A stretch of 64,000 nucleotides of DNA, taken from contig JANPYM010000012.1 of assembly GCA_025890175.1 (NCBI GenBank), positions 275,785-339,784 on the forward strand, in the 5' to 3' direction. Made by a program: the position numbers and the translations under genes. The stretch is from Ciborinia camelliae. Its lineage: Eukaryota; Ascomycota; Leotiomycetes; Helotiales; Sclerotiniaceae. Shown one piece after another: positions 44,541 to 55,848 of this stretch (positions within the stretch are counted from its first letter, which is position 1; every line of letters starts with the position of its first letter). The notes below the pieces were generated by a model. The model saw only the letters and a list, made by a program, of their open reading frames with translations, did not search any database and was not told the origin of the DNA.

Positions 44541-46290
44541 TTGAAGCTATTCGCAAAATTCTATTTTTTTTGAAATAAATTAATAAAATAATTAATAAAA
44601 TAATTAATAAAATAATTAATAAAATAATTAATAAAATAATTAATAAAATAATTAATAAAATAATTAATAAAATAATTAATAAAATAATTAATAAAATAAT
44701 TAATAAAATAATTAATAAAATAATTAATAAAATAATTAATAAAATAATTAATAATAATAATAAGAAATAACTAATTATTTTAAAAATATAATTTAAATCT
44801 TAATTTTATTATATTTAAAATATTAAATCTTTGAATTCTTTTTTAAAATTTAATAAATTATTAATTATTATTTCTAAAATTTATATAATTTGTATATTTT
44901 TTTAATGTTTTTTAATTCTTTTTTAATTCTTTTTTATTCTTTATTTTCTTTTTCTTTTTCTATTTTTAATTCTTTTCTTTTTTAATTTTTCTTTTTTTTT
45001 AATCTTTTTTAATCTTTTTATTATTAATTTTTTTTTCTAAATTTTAAATAAATAATACTTTTTTTATATTTTTACTTTTTATTTTTAATTCTTTTATTTT
45101 TTATTTTTTAATTCTTTTTTCTTTTTAATTTTTAATTCCTTTTTAATTTTTTTAATTTCTTTTAATTCTATTTCTTTTATTTCTTTTACTCGTTTTATTT
45201 ATTATTTATTAAAATTATATAATTTATATTTCTTTATATTTTTATTTTTTATTTTTAATTCTTTTAATTTTCTTTTATATTTTTACTTTCTATTTCTAAT
45301 TCTTTTAATTTCCTTTTAATTTTTTAATTTATTTTATTCTTTTTAATTCTTTTTAATTATTAATAAATATTTTTTCAAAATTTATAAATTTATTATATCT
45401 ATATTTCTTTTTTTTTAACTTTTTTTATTAATTTATTTAATTATTTTTCAATTTTATTTTTTATTTTTCTTAATTTTTCTTTTATTTCTTTTTTTTACTT
45501 TTTTATTAGTTTTTTGTATTTTTTTTATTTACTTTTTTTTATTTACTTTTTTTTATTTAAGTTTTTTATTTAAGTTTTTTATTTAATTATTTTTTATTTT
45601 TTTTATTAATATTTTTATTTCATTTTTTAATAAAATTTAATATTTATTTAAAAAAGATTATTATTCTTTTTATTATTAATTATTATTTTTAAAATTTATA
45701 TAATCTTTTTTTTATTTTAATTTTTAATCTTTTTTATTATAAATATATCTTTTTTTTTAATTTTCTATTTTTTTTAATTCTTCATTTCTTTTAATTTATT
45801 CTATTTTCTAATTATACTTTTTAATTATTTTTTTAATTATTCTTTTTAATTATTCTTTTCAATTATTTTTTTATATATTCTTTTTAATTATTCTTTTCAA
45901 TTATTTTAATTATTTTATTTATTTTATTTATTTTATTTATTTTATTCATTTTATTTATTTTATTCATTTTATTTATTTTATTTATTTTATTTATTTTATT
46001 TATTTTATTTATTTTATTTATTTTATTTATTTTATTTATTTTATTTATTTTATTTATTTTATTTATTTTATTTATTTTATTTATTTTATTTATTTTATTT
46101 ATTTTATTTATTTTATTTATTTTATTTATTTTATTTATTTTATTTATTTTATTTATTTTATTTATTTTATTTATTTTATTTATTTTATTTATTTTATTTA
46201 TTTTATTTATTTTATTTATTTTATTTATTTTATTTATTTTATTTATTTTATTTATTTTATTTATTTTATTTATTTTATTTATTTTATATG
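44541..46290. repeat. AT-rich block with two short-unit satellites
   Basis: About 1.75 kb of almost pure A/T. Near 44575-44752 a 12-bp unit TAATAAAATAAT is repeated about 14 times. Near 45905-46287 a 9-bp unit TTTATTTTA is repeated about 40 times. Between them is T-rich DNA with TTTTTAATTCTTTT motifs. No coding potential. Confidence 0.85.
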
Positions 46291-46370
46291 TTCGTAGAGT
46301 TCGTTAGGTTCGTAGGTTCGTAGGTTCGTAGGTTCGTAGATTCGTAGGGTTCGTAGGGTTCGTAGATTCA
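46291..46370. repeat. GTTCGTAG short satellite, left of HCS1
   Basis: About nine copies of an 8- to 9-bp unit (GTTCGTAGG / GTTCGTAGA). It is the reverse complement of the CCTACGAAC-type satellite at about 51350-51510, on the other side of the helicase gene. Confidence 0.8.
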
Positions 46371-47387
46371 TAAAATCATTTATAACTTTTGAACCACATA
46401 TCGTAGAATTCATTTAATTGAACTATTGGATAGATCTAGGGATTCTGATCAATATTATATATTTTGATTTCATTTTATCAATTGTTGAAAGAAGTGTATC
46501 AATTTCAAAGGATTTTCAAAGAGCTACACGTGATATTTCAGAATAGTGTTCCACGTCGTGCACGATCCACTGCAGTTTAAGAGTGTTTTATAATATGAAA
46601 TGTTAGATTCGAAACAACATATTTTTCCGAGGTATGGCTCAATATGATATGTTTGTTCCATTTTGAAATTCCTCGTCAAATACTGTGAGCGAAAAGAGTA
46701 ATTAGCAAGTGTAAAGGATTCCAGTCCGGGACACAATCCCTTTTCATGGGTAATAAATGATGGTGGTGGGTGGGTATGTATGTATGTACGGAGTAGCTTC
46801 CTTCATTCATGCATGCAGGGTGTGTTGGAGGTTGATTATGGGTATCAGCTGTAGGGGTGTGCGAATATAAATGTAGCCTTCTTTATTCATGCAGGGTGTT
46901 GATTATCGGTATCAGTTGTAGGGGTGTGCGAATATTGATACTTTTTGTACCCCTTCACCCTTCATCCATAGCGAAGCATCTATCTAGTATATCTTCTACT
47001 GTTTTTGATATACAAAGTTCCAACGGTTAGATCAGATCCTAGCATGTACTGTATCAGGCAGGTACTAGTCCAAACGTTCTCCATCCCGTCTACGGTCCAG
47101 ACTGTAAGGTATCTATCTATCCGCCCATGTAACCGCTGTGCATGCAGTGGGTGCACCATGCCTCCTCGACTCTATCCGAAACAACAAGGGAACCGGTCTT
47201 GGGAAGTTGGAATGGATGTAACGCTTTTCTATAGAATCCAGTCATAGGGAGGGACCTAGGTAGTAAATATCATGTATCATGATTTTCGGAATTTTGGTCC
47301 GAAATTCTATTCTGTGTTCTAGCTACCTAAGCTACCTATTCTTTTGATGATGCATCTCCGTGCATATTATATTCCTCGAGTACCGTA
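46371..47387. other. Intergenic 3' flank of HCS1
   Basis: Ordinary-composition DNA after the AT-rich block. A segment near 46867-46937 repeats part of 46805-46870 (GCAGGGTGT...TTGATTAT...GGTATCAG.TGTAGGGGTGTGCGAATAT), an imperfect direct duplication. No gene is seen. Confidence 0.5.
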
Positions 47388-50300
47388 TTACGAATTCAAT
47401 TCCGCCAAGGATGGGTATCGTAAATCTGCATGTTCCTCCAGAAAATCCATCCATCGTTTGAGAAATTGACTACCGCTGTATCCATCACACATCAACCCGT
47501 TAGCATACGGTACCGGTCTCGTCTCAGAGCATTAGGATAAAGTGAAGAGGGAGGTGAAAGCATAAAGTGAAAAGGAAAAAAAGAAAGAAAAAAGGAAAAA
47601 GAAAAAAGCGGTCCAAACTCACCTCGAGACGGTTTCCGAATCGCCAATGATGGTTAATGAGCGTCGTGGTCGTGTCATGGCAACTACAAGTTTTCCCATT
47701 TACATCAGTTGAGTTGCATGATCAATCTCTCCTTAATTTTTTTTTCTTCTCGCATAAATTATTGGGATGGATGAATATGTGAATATCCAGCAACCGTGGT
47801 GCTGGAGTTGATTATTCGCAATGCTATAGCTCAGGAAATAAAAGGAAAGCAAAGGAAGGTCTGCTTCGGGAGCGATCATATTCATACTGGGATTCGGGGG
47901 TGGGTATTTCATGTCATTTATGCAAAGAACTGGATTCAAATGGTCTGGAAGCAAGAGAATAGATGGAGAAATTCATGCAAAGGAAAAAGGATGTGGACGT
48001 ACCGTTTAATCTACGTTTCTCTCCTAAAAATCCGACTTCGTGTTCACTGTTACTCCGAACGAGAGAGACTATGATGGCTTCTTTTTCTCTTCCTTGAAAT
48101 CCATCGACACTGCCCAGTTCAATGCCGGGAAAGGCCTCCTTCATCGATCGAGACATTAGGGCGAGCTTGGTGGGGTTAGCATTACTCAGGTAAATAGGGA
48201 TGTTGGACATCGGGCAGTGCTATCTTTTTCTTTTACCTGGGCATTATATGGCGTCACAATGGCAATATCCTCGGGCTTCAACCCAGCATCTACAAGATTT
48301 TGAACATGCCGTCTCACGAGAGCCGCTTCCATTTCGTTGCTTTTACTCTCGCCCATTATCCCCTTTCCAGCTTTCTTATCGACACTTTCCTCCTCACTCT
48401 TCTCCGGGAAATCGCCACCTTGCGTGTCGAAAAATATCAAGGGTTCGATAGTATCTTCGGTTTCCTCGATGTCAAACGGCAGTTCGGTCAGAAGTCTTGC
48501 TTTCACCGCTTCGGCTGCCACAAGTTTGGATTCGTATAACTCATCCGAAGGAAATCTCATGATCTTCTCGTGCATACGGTATTGTGTGGTAAGCATAACT
48601 TTGATTCTAGTTCCATGTAACTTGAGTAGCCTGTCAAATAAAGTTATCTCCAGAGTCATGCCCTTGATGATGCTATCTGTTTCTGTATCTTTGGGTTTCG
48701 TCTTTGCCTTTGAATTCAGTGATTTGATTGTTGGAGGTAATTGGAGATGATCTCCGGCAAGAACAACTTTGCTAGCCGATAAAAGAGGTACCCAACATTG
48801 AGCTTCCAAAGCCTGGCTACAACATCGGAGAGTTAGTAGTGATCTACGAAAGAAAAGCTTTCGGAGGGAAAAGAGCAAAGAAAGATTTGGAGAAGAGAAG
48901 AAGAGAAGAAGAGAAAAAGAGAAAAAGAGAAAAAGATAAGTTATAAAGATGAAATAAATGGAAGCTTAGGACTGGGAAATGCGAAATAAATGGAAGCTTA
49001 GGACTGGGAAATGCGAAATAAATAAAACCCGAATATAACTCACCTGGCTTCATCGATGATCACAACGTCAAATTTCTCATCCCTCAATTGAAAGCCTCCA
49101 GCACCATGTAAGGTTGCAAGCACGACTTTCGAGCCGCCCACTAAGGTATTAACGCACTTCCTTTCCCTTTCTCGAAACTCCTTACGAAGTTCCTTGAGAT
49201 CTCCATATATTGCCTTTCGTTCTCTGCCACTTTTGGTCTTTTTTATTGAGGCTTGTTTGGCATCCATTTCTTTTCGCACATCTTGGACAATCGCAGCTGC
49301 TTCTGAAGTCTGTGTAAGGACATCTAGGGAATGATTGACAACTGATGGTAAAAGTCTCGCTGGATGTCCTAGGCGTACAATAGGTACCTTATGTGGTGCA
49401 AGCCGCTCCACAATGTTATCCACAGATATATTGGATGGCCCACAAACCAATACCCTGAGGTTTTGTTTGAGCATCTGCAGAATAAGCTCGATCAGCGTAT
49501 GGGTTTTCCCAGTCTATCTATTATTAGTAAGTTCTTCATATGATATGTCTTCTCTGCATCTTTAGGCATTTTCCGGTATTCTCAAGATCGGTGGGGTGTA
49601 CTTTTGTGACTATAGACAAATCCAGTGGCACCAAAACCATCACCCAATAATTTAGGAATCCTTAGTACCGATCGGATTCAGGCAATAAGTTCCATAAAGC
49701 CATCCAAAAAGACCAAGAAAGTGCCAAAGGAAACATGGAAGTACTCACTCCAGGCGGCCCATGAATCAAAGCCATCTCTCTTGAAGCCAGCGCAAACTTA
49801 ATGGCGTGCTTTTGACTATCATTCAGACTCGGATCCACCCACTCAAGTCCTCCTTCCTCCAGATTCTCCAGCATAGGCGAAGGTGACGATAATCCAAACA
49901 AAACTCTTACAAAATTCGAATATTCCGCCTCTTGCATCTTCCCCAACTTCCCCATCGTACCATTCATCCTATATACCCATCAGCATGTCCTCCGAATTTC
50001 CCCCCTTATTCAATCCACAATCCATTCAACATATAAAATAGACAAACCTCTTATACGTAACATCATTCGCCAGTTTAACCACCCAACACCTTTTCATACC
50101 CCCAACATTTTCCTCTCCCTTCCCATCCTCGTCCAGCGCGACCCACACCGCACTCCTCCCCACCTTCGTAACAACACCTCTACTCCCCTTCTCCTCCAAC
50201 TCCTTGACCTCCCTCTTCTTCGCGCTTCCACTAGGTTGTTCACTAACCGCCACAATATCCCCAACTCGTATCCCATGTTCCTGTAATTCCCCTTCTCCCG

Positions 50301-50577
50301 ATCCCCCACTGCCTCCTTTCCCCTTTCCCCCGGAGCCTGAACTAGAAGTCGCCGGATCAGGTCCCAGCTCAACCACAGTCTTCCCTCCCAATCCCGTCCT
50401 TTGCGATATTAAAACGAGGTTGGTAATGGCGAGTCCAGCTCGCTGAAGAGATGTAGGTGAGGTTCCTGTTATAAGGGTGGAAGTTTCCGATAGCTCTGAT
50501 TGAAGTTCTTGGTCTAGAAGGTGAAGCTGAGTTGCGCAGAAGGATGGAATATCCACTGGTTTAAGGGCGATGGCCAT
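47388..50577 (-). CDS. HCS1: Superfamily 1 DNA helicase, Hcs1/IGHMBP2 type
   Basis: Seven exons (50577-50048, 49968-49749, 49513-49044, 48816-48237, 48165-48003, 47683-47623, 47475-47388) sum to 2112 nt, 703 residues, about the size of yeast Hcs1. Introns are 71-319 nt, longer than elsewhere in the window. Splices restore the motor motifs: Walker A GPPGTGKTHT (residues 247-256), Walker B IIDEAS (402-407), [34 protein letters not shown], the [19 protein letters not shown] block and motif [10 protein letters not shown]. The N-terminal barrel domain contains a glycine/serine-rich insert (about 80-100). No R3H or AN1 zinc finger follows, which favours Hcs1 over IGHMBP2. In yeast Hcs1 is a 5'-3' helicase associated with DNA polymerase alpha. 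This is the only gene in the last 20 kb and is flanked by AT-rich repeats. Confidence 0.95.
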
Positions 50578-50815
50578 GATTTATATCGTGGTTGATTTGT
50601 TTGTTGTGAATTTTGTAGAGGAGTTGGAATTTTTGGGGGGTTAATTGAAATTGACACGTGATGTAGTCTCGCCAGATTACCTATAGTCCATATCAATCAA
50701 ATCCAACCAAAAAAATATACTTTTAATAATTTAAACTTTGAATATATCAAAATATGTAGAATTATAAAAAAAGTTTATGGATTCGCAGAATCAACTTCAA
50801 TTTCAAAGAACCATA
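50578..50815. other. Upstream region of HCS1, passing into AT-rich DNA
   Basis: The HCS1 promoter must lie here. An ACACGTGATGTAG site stands near 50653. AT content rises sharply after about 50700. A segment at about 50779-50815 (GGATTCGCAGAATCAACTTC...) recurs in degenerate form right after the LTR at 51059-51095. Confidence 0.45.
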
Positions 50816-51041
50816 TGTGACGAAGTTGCAGGGGTACAACCTATGATCACGTGTCTGGTGGTGAATGCTCTTTATTCCTATAGTATTAGATTCTAACCAT
50901 TACTAACGCTAGTTTAGTACAACTACCTAGATTTATATAAGGTTTAACTATTCTACACCTTTTTTTAGCATTAGAATCTAGATTTTTATAAATACAAATC
51001 TAGTTCCTTATTTATTAGATTTCTAAGTCGTCCTCGTAATA
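50816..51041 (+). mobile_element. Solo LTR, family 1, copy 1 (226 bp)
   Basis: Begins TGTGACGAAG and ends CTCGTAATA. It matches, in the opposite orientation, the 274-bp copies at 53648 and 55368 but lacks about 48 bp near the 5' end (between GGGGTAC and CCTATGATC). Flanking pentamers are CCATA and CTATA, a target duplication with one C-to-T change. The terminal ATA instead of ACA is also explained by C-to-T. Confidence 0.85.
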
Positions 51042-51617
51042 CTATATATTATATAATGGATTTATAGAATTAAGTTTAATTTTAAAGAACTATATTTTAT
51101 TATTATATTATATAATGTTTTATTTATATAAAAAAGCATTTTCTGAAAATATACTATTCTAAAAATCGCTTCTAAATAATTATAAATTATTAATCCATAT
51201 CTTTTAATTGGCTCGTTAAAGATCTTAGTCGCATACTTACCTAGCCTATTTATTTGAACCTAACCGAATCTAGCCGAACCTAGCCGAACTCTACCTACCT
51301 ACCCTACAAATGGTATAAATCTATTTATCGAACCGAATCTATCGAATCGAACTTATCGAATCTACCAAACCTACAAACCTATAAACCTACTAAACCTACG
51401 AATTTACAAACCTACGAATTTATAAATCTACTGAACCTACGAACCTATAAACCTACGAACCTACAAACCTACGAACCTACAAACCTACAAACTTACAAAT
51501 CTATCTAGTCTATACATCGAATCTATAAATCGAGTGTAGCGAAAAATAGGGATTTAAGGGCTTGCCCCCATAAATAATAAATAATTAAATAATTAAATAA
51601 TAATATATTATTTTAAT
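51042..51617. repeat. AT-rich DNA with CCTACGAAC-type satellite
   Basis: From about 51350 to 51510 a degenerate 8- to 9-bp unit (AACCTACGA / AACCTACAA / AACCTATAA) is repeated some 15-20 times; AGCCGAACCTAGCCGAACC precedes it. The variants differ by G-to-A and C-to-T. The motif TTAAGGGCTTGCCCCC (about 51553-51570) resembles the palindrome near 32260. Confidence 0.75.
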
Positions 51618-51840
51618 ATTAATAATACTAATAATACTAATAATACTAATAATACTAATAATACTAATAATACTAATAATACTAATAATACTAATAATAC
51701 TAATAATACTAATAATACTAATAATACTAATAATACTAATAATACTAATAATACTAATAATACTAATAATACTAATAATACTAATAATACTAATAATACT
51801 AATAATACTAATAATACTAATAATACTAATAATAATACTA
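51618..51840. repeat. TAATAATAC 9-bp satellite
   Basis: About 24 virtually perfect copies of TAATAATAC. Its purity contrasts with the decayed surroundings, so it probably expanded recently. The minus strand reads ISIISI without stops but is not a gene. Confidence 0.95.
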
Positions 51841-51856
51841 GCCATTACAAAAAAAT

Positions 51857-52001
51857 AAATTTTTAGATTATTAATTCGAAGAACCTTTTATAATATAATA
51901 ATTATATAGAAAAAGAAAATAAAAGATTCTTCGAATACACAGTCTGAAAATCTATTTTCCGCGACGGCTAGTATCAATAATACCACCGAGGTGATCCGAC
52001 A
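51857..52001 (-). mobile_element. Probable LTR fragment, family 2
   Basis: On the minus strand it starts TGTCGGATCACCTCGGTGG, identical to the first bases of the 129-bp LTR at 55715-55843, and also shares TATATTATAAAAG, a possible TATA box. The rest differs. A 17/18-matched inverted repeat (51874-51891 and 51919-51936) forms a hairpin here. The far end and target duplication could not be found, so the left limit is approximate. Confidence 0.55.
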
Positions 52002-53647
52002 AATAAATATAATAAATTAAAAAAAATTAATATCAAAAAATATAAATATAAATTTTTTTATAATATTATTCTTTTATTATTAAAATTATTTATTTAAAAA
52101 CTTTATATTTTTTTTAATAAAATTAATAATTTATATAATAATAAAAAATTATATATTAATTTTGATTGAGAGATTGTATTAATATAAATAATACAAATTT
52201 GTTAATTAATAAATTAATTTTTTAAAAGGACTTTTTTTTATATTTTGTTTTTACTTTTTAATATATTTTAATAATAAATTTAAATAAATCAAATTTATTT
52301 GATTTAATTCTTCTAAATTAAATAAATATATATTTTTTAATTTAAATAATAATATAATTATTAAACCAAAAAGCAATTTTAATAATTATTTGTTTTTTAA
52401 ATTTCAAAAAGAAATTTATTTTATTTTATTTAATTTGTTTAAATATTATAAAAATTGAATTAATAATAATAAAAATATTATTAATTTATAATTCAATAAA
52501 ATTATTGAACATGTAGTATATTGTGTGTGTAGACTCAAGCTCTGTGAACTGTAAAGTAGGTAAAGGGTACTGTACAATAGAGGAAGCTAAGCTACATTAG
52601 GAGGTGGGGTAGACCTCGGTCACTATAGTGAATATGATCTTCAACAAAAATTAAAATTGTTTGTAATTAAATAAAAAAAATATATATTATAAATTAAAAT
52701 AATTATATCAAATGTATTAATATAATAATTTTAATATATATAAAATCAATAATTTTTAGTTTTAAATATTTTATAAAAACATTTATATACAAAAAATATT
52801 TTTTCTTATAACAATTTTATTTTAATTAATAAATAAATATAAAGAAATTAAATTATTTTTATAATGAATTATATATAAGCTTAAAAAATATTTTAAAACA
52901 AAATTGTTAAATTTCTTTTTTTTTTGAAAATTAATATAAAAAATTAATAATAAATATTAATTGTATTATTAAATTATAAATAATTAAATAAAAACAATAA
53001 TTTTTTATTATTATTATATATTTATATAATCAATTTAAATTTTTCAAAAATTTTATTTATTCTTAAATTTTTAATTTTATTAATAAAACAAAAATTAATT
53101 TTTTTTAATTTTATAAAATTTTATTAATATTCTTAATTTAAAAATCTGTTTTTTAACAAAATCAATAAAAGAATTTTATTATAATTTAATATAATAATTT
53201 GAATTAATATTTAAAACAAAGATATTATAGTTATTTTATATATAATTTATAATTTATAATTATATCTTATTAATTTAAAAATCAATTTTAAAGTAAAAAT
53301 ATTTATATAATTAAAATTGTAATTGATTAATTAATAATATAAAATTTGATTAAAAAAGAATTTTAATTTAAAAAATATTTTTAGATTTAATTATTATTAT
53401 AATCCCAATTGTTTTTAATAATATTTCGATTAACTTTTTATAATATAATTGAATTTAAATTATACAAAATTGGATTAATCTTTAAAAAAATTTAATTATA
53501 TATATAATATTTTAATATTAATAAATTAATATAATTCAATTTATTTATTACAAATTATTAATTTCGCTTTTTTATAAATTATAATTTTGGAATTAAATAA
53601 TAAATTATAAATAAATAATATATTAAAATTATTATATTAATTAAATA
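52002..53647. other. AT-rich, gene-free DNA
   Basis: Very high A/T with stops in all frames. One GC-containing island (about 52509-52645) is copy A1 of the degenerate repeat described separately. Confidence 0.8.
52509..52645 (+). repeat. Degenerate repeat A, copy A1 (least decayed)
   Basis: Contains GTAGTATATTGTGTGTG, AAAGTAGGTAAAGGGTACTG and GGGGTAGACCTCGGTCACTA, ending TATGATCTTCAAC. Related copies lie at about 54975-55167 (A2), 55203-55367 plus 55642-55714 (A3, interrupted) and 56405-56540 (A4, inverted). The copies differ mainly by transitions. Its site TCTTCAACAAAAA is the empty-site counterpart of the 129-bp LTR insertion. Confidence 0.75.
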
Positions 53648-53921
53648 TATTACGAGGACGACTTGGGAATCTAATGAATAAAGAACTAAGGTTTGTATTG
53701 ATGAAAATCTAGATTCTAATGCTAGAAGAAGATGCAGGATAGCTGAACCTTATATAGATCTAGGTAGCTGTACTAAACTGGCGCTAGTGCCTAGCGCATA
53801 ATACTAAGCGAATATTATGCTTAGAATCTAATACTATAGGAATGAAGAGCATTCACCACCAGGCACGTGATCATAGGTCACGTGCTCGTCACGTGGCCCG
53901 TACCCCTGTAACTTCGTCACA
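53648..53921 (-). mobile_element. Solo LTR, family 1, copy 2 (274 bp)
   Basis: On the minus strand it begins TGTGACGAAG and ends CTCGTAATA. It is flanked by perfect AAATA pentamers (53643-53647 and 53922-53926). It contains two CACGTG-type palindromes and an internal TATATAAGG box. No internal retroelement region is joined to it. Confidence 0.92.
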
Positions 53922-55367
53922 AAATATACTTCAAATTATTAAATTGTTTAATAAAATATTAAAAAATATTAAAATCAAATATTTATTTAATTAAATTAAT
54001 TATATATATAATTAAATCAAAATAAATAATATTATTATATTAATTATTAACAAAATTAATTTTAATATTTTTGTTTTTATTTTTGTTTTTTTTATTAATA
54101 AATTCTTTTTTATTATTTTTAATATTTTTTTAAGTTTTTATTAAAAAATAATAATCTTTTTAATAATATTTTATTTTTAAACAAAAATAATATTAATTCT
54201 TAATAATTTTATTAATCCCATTTCCAAAACCATTATTACCTTCACTTTAACTATTTCATTCAAAACTATTACAATTATTACAATTTCGAAATTTATTACA
54301 TTATTCTTTTTTACTATATTTACACTATAATTCTTAATTATTAATAATATTTACTATTATCATTATAATTGATTTCTTTATTATTATAAAAATAATTATA
54401 ATATTTTAAAAAAAAAAATTAAAATTAAAAACGAATATTTTGGTTTATTATTATTTAAATAATTTAAAAATTTTAATTAAAAATTATTAAAAAAAAATTT
54501 TATTATTAATAATTTAAATATTAAAAAAAACCTATCATTAAAAATTAAAAAATTATTCGAAAAATTAACAAAATAATTAGGTTTTAAAATCGAATTTGAT
54601 ATAATAAAATTGTTTTTTGATTTTTGTAATAAATTGTAAATATATTAAATTATTGTTTTTTTTTAATATTTTTTATATATTAATAATATTAAAATTCTAA
54701 ACAAAAAATATTAAAATTAAATAATATATATTATTAATATTAAAATTTAAAAGTAATAAAATATAATTATAACGTTTTTTATAATTATTAAATAAATTTT
54801 TATTATTCAAAATATTTGGTTTTTTTTTAATATTTTTTATAATATTAATAACTTCTGTAAAAGTTAATATTAAAAAAATCAAATCTTTAAATTTACCCTA
54901 ATTATTATCCTTGAATATAATTACTTTTCTTTATTTCGTAATAACAAAAAAAAAATCGGAAAAGATTATATTTAAACTCAATATAATTATTAATAAAATA
55001 TAATTATATAGATTTTATAATTTATTAAATATATAATATATATATTATATATATAGATTAAAGTTATATATAAAAATTATAAAATAAATAAAGGGTATTA
55101 TATAAAAAAAAGCTAAACTATATTAGGAGATAGAATAGACCTCGGTCACTATAGTGAATATGATCTTTAATAATAATAATAATAAAAAGATTAAAAAAAA
55201 TTGTATTTAAATTTAATATAATTATTAATAAAATATAATTATATAAATTTTATAATTTATTGAATATATAATATAATATATTATATATAAACTAAAATTA
55301 TATATAGAAATTGTAAAATAGATAAAGAATATTGTACAATAAAGAAAGTTAAATTACTCTAAATAAT
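53922..55367. repeat. AT-rich DNA with repeat A copies A2 and part of A3
   Basis: Nearly pure A/T to about 54960, then two direct copies of a segment of about 190 bp: A2 (about 54975-55167) and the first part of A3 (about 55203-55367). A2 keeps TAGACCTCGGTCACTATAG and TGAATATGATCTT. A3 is broken by the LTR at 55368. Confidence 0.7.
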
Positions 55368-55641
55368 TATCACGAGGACGACTTGGGGATCTAATGATTT
55401 AGGAACTAAGATTCGTATTGATGAAAATCTAGATTCTAATGCTAGAAGAAGGTGCAGGATAGCTGAACCTTATATAGACCTAGGTAGCTGTACTGAACTG
55501 GCGCTAGTGCCTAGTGCATAGTACTAAGCGAGTACTATGCCTAGAACCTAATACTATAGGAATGAAGAGCATTCACTACCAGGCACGTGATCGTAGGTCA
55601 CGTGCTAGTCACGTGACCCGTACCCCTGTAACTTCGTCACA
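55368..55641 (-). mobile_element. Solo LTR, family 1, copy 3 (274 bp)
   Basis: Same length and orientation as copy 2. Perfect ATAAT pentamers flank it (55363-55367 and 55642-55646), different from the AAATA of copy 2, so the two are independent insertions and not the two ends of one element. It sits inside repeat A copy A3. Differences from copy 2 are mainly A/G and C/T transitions. Confidence 0.93.
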
Positions 55642-55714
55642 ATAATAGGGTAGACCTTGGTGACCTTGGTTAATCATACTATAATGAATATGGTATAGTG
55701 ATATGATCTTCAAC

Positions 55715-55843
55715 TGTTGCGATACCAGTGAATCTGCAGGGCAGATTCACCGGGGCACGGGGCGCGTAGATCGATCTGCACGCTTTTATAATATACTATC
55801 TTACTTTATTGAAATCAATGAATACCACCGAGGTGATCCGACA
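55715..55843 (-). mobile_element. 129-bp solo LTR, family 2, with perfect target duplication
   Basis: On the minus strand it starts TGTCGGATCACC and ends GTATCGCAACA. It is flanked by TCAAC on both sides (55710-55714 and 55844-55848). An AATAAA and a TATATTATAAAAG box are visible. It is much more GC-rich than its surroundings, so it is probably younger. It sits at the end of repeat A copy A3, at a position that is unoccupied in copy A1. Confidence 0.9.
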
Positions 55844-55848
55844 TCAAC

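Noticed and set aside
53648..55641. One LTR retroelement of about 2 kb bounded by the two 274-bp LTRs
   Set aside because: Each LTR has its own perfect, different target duplication and the DNA between them is repeat A and AT-rich sequence, so they are separate solo LTRs.
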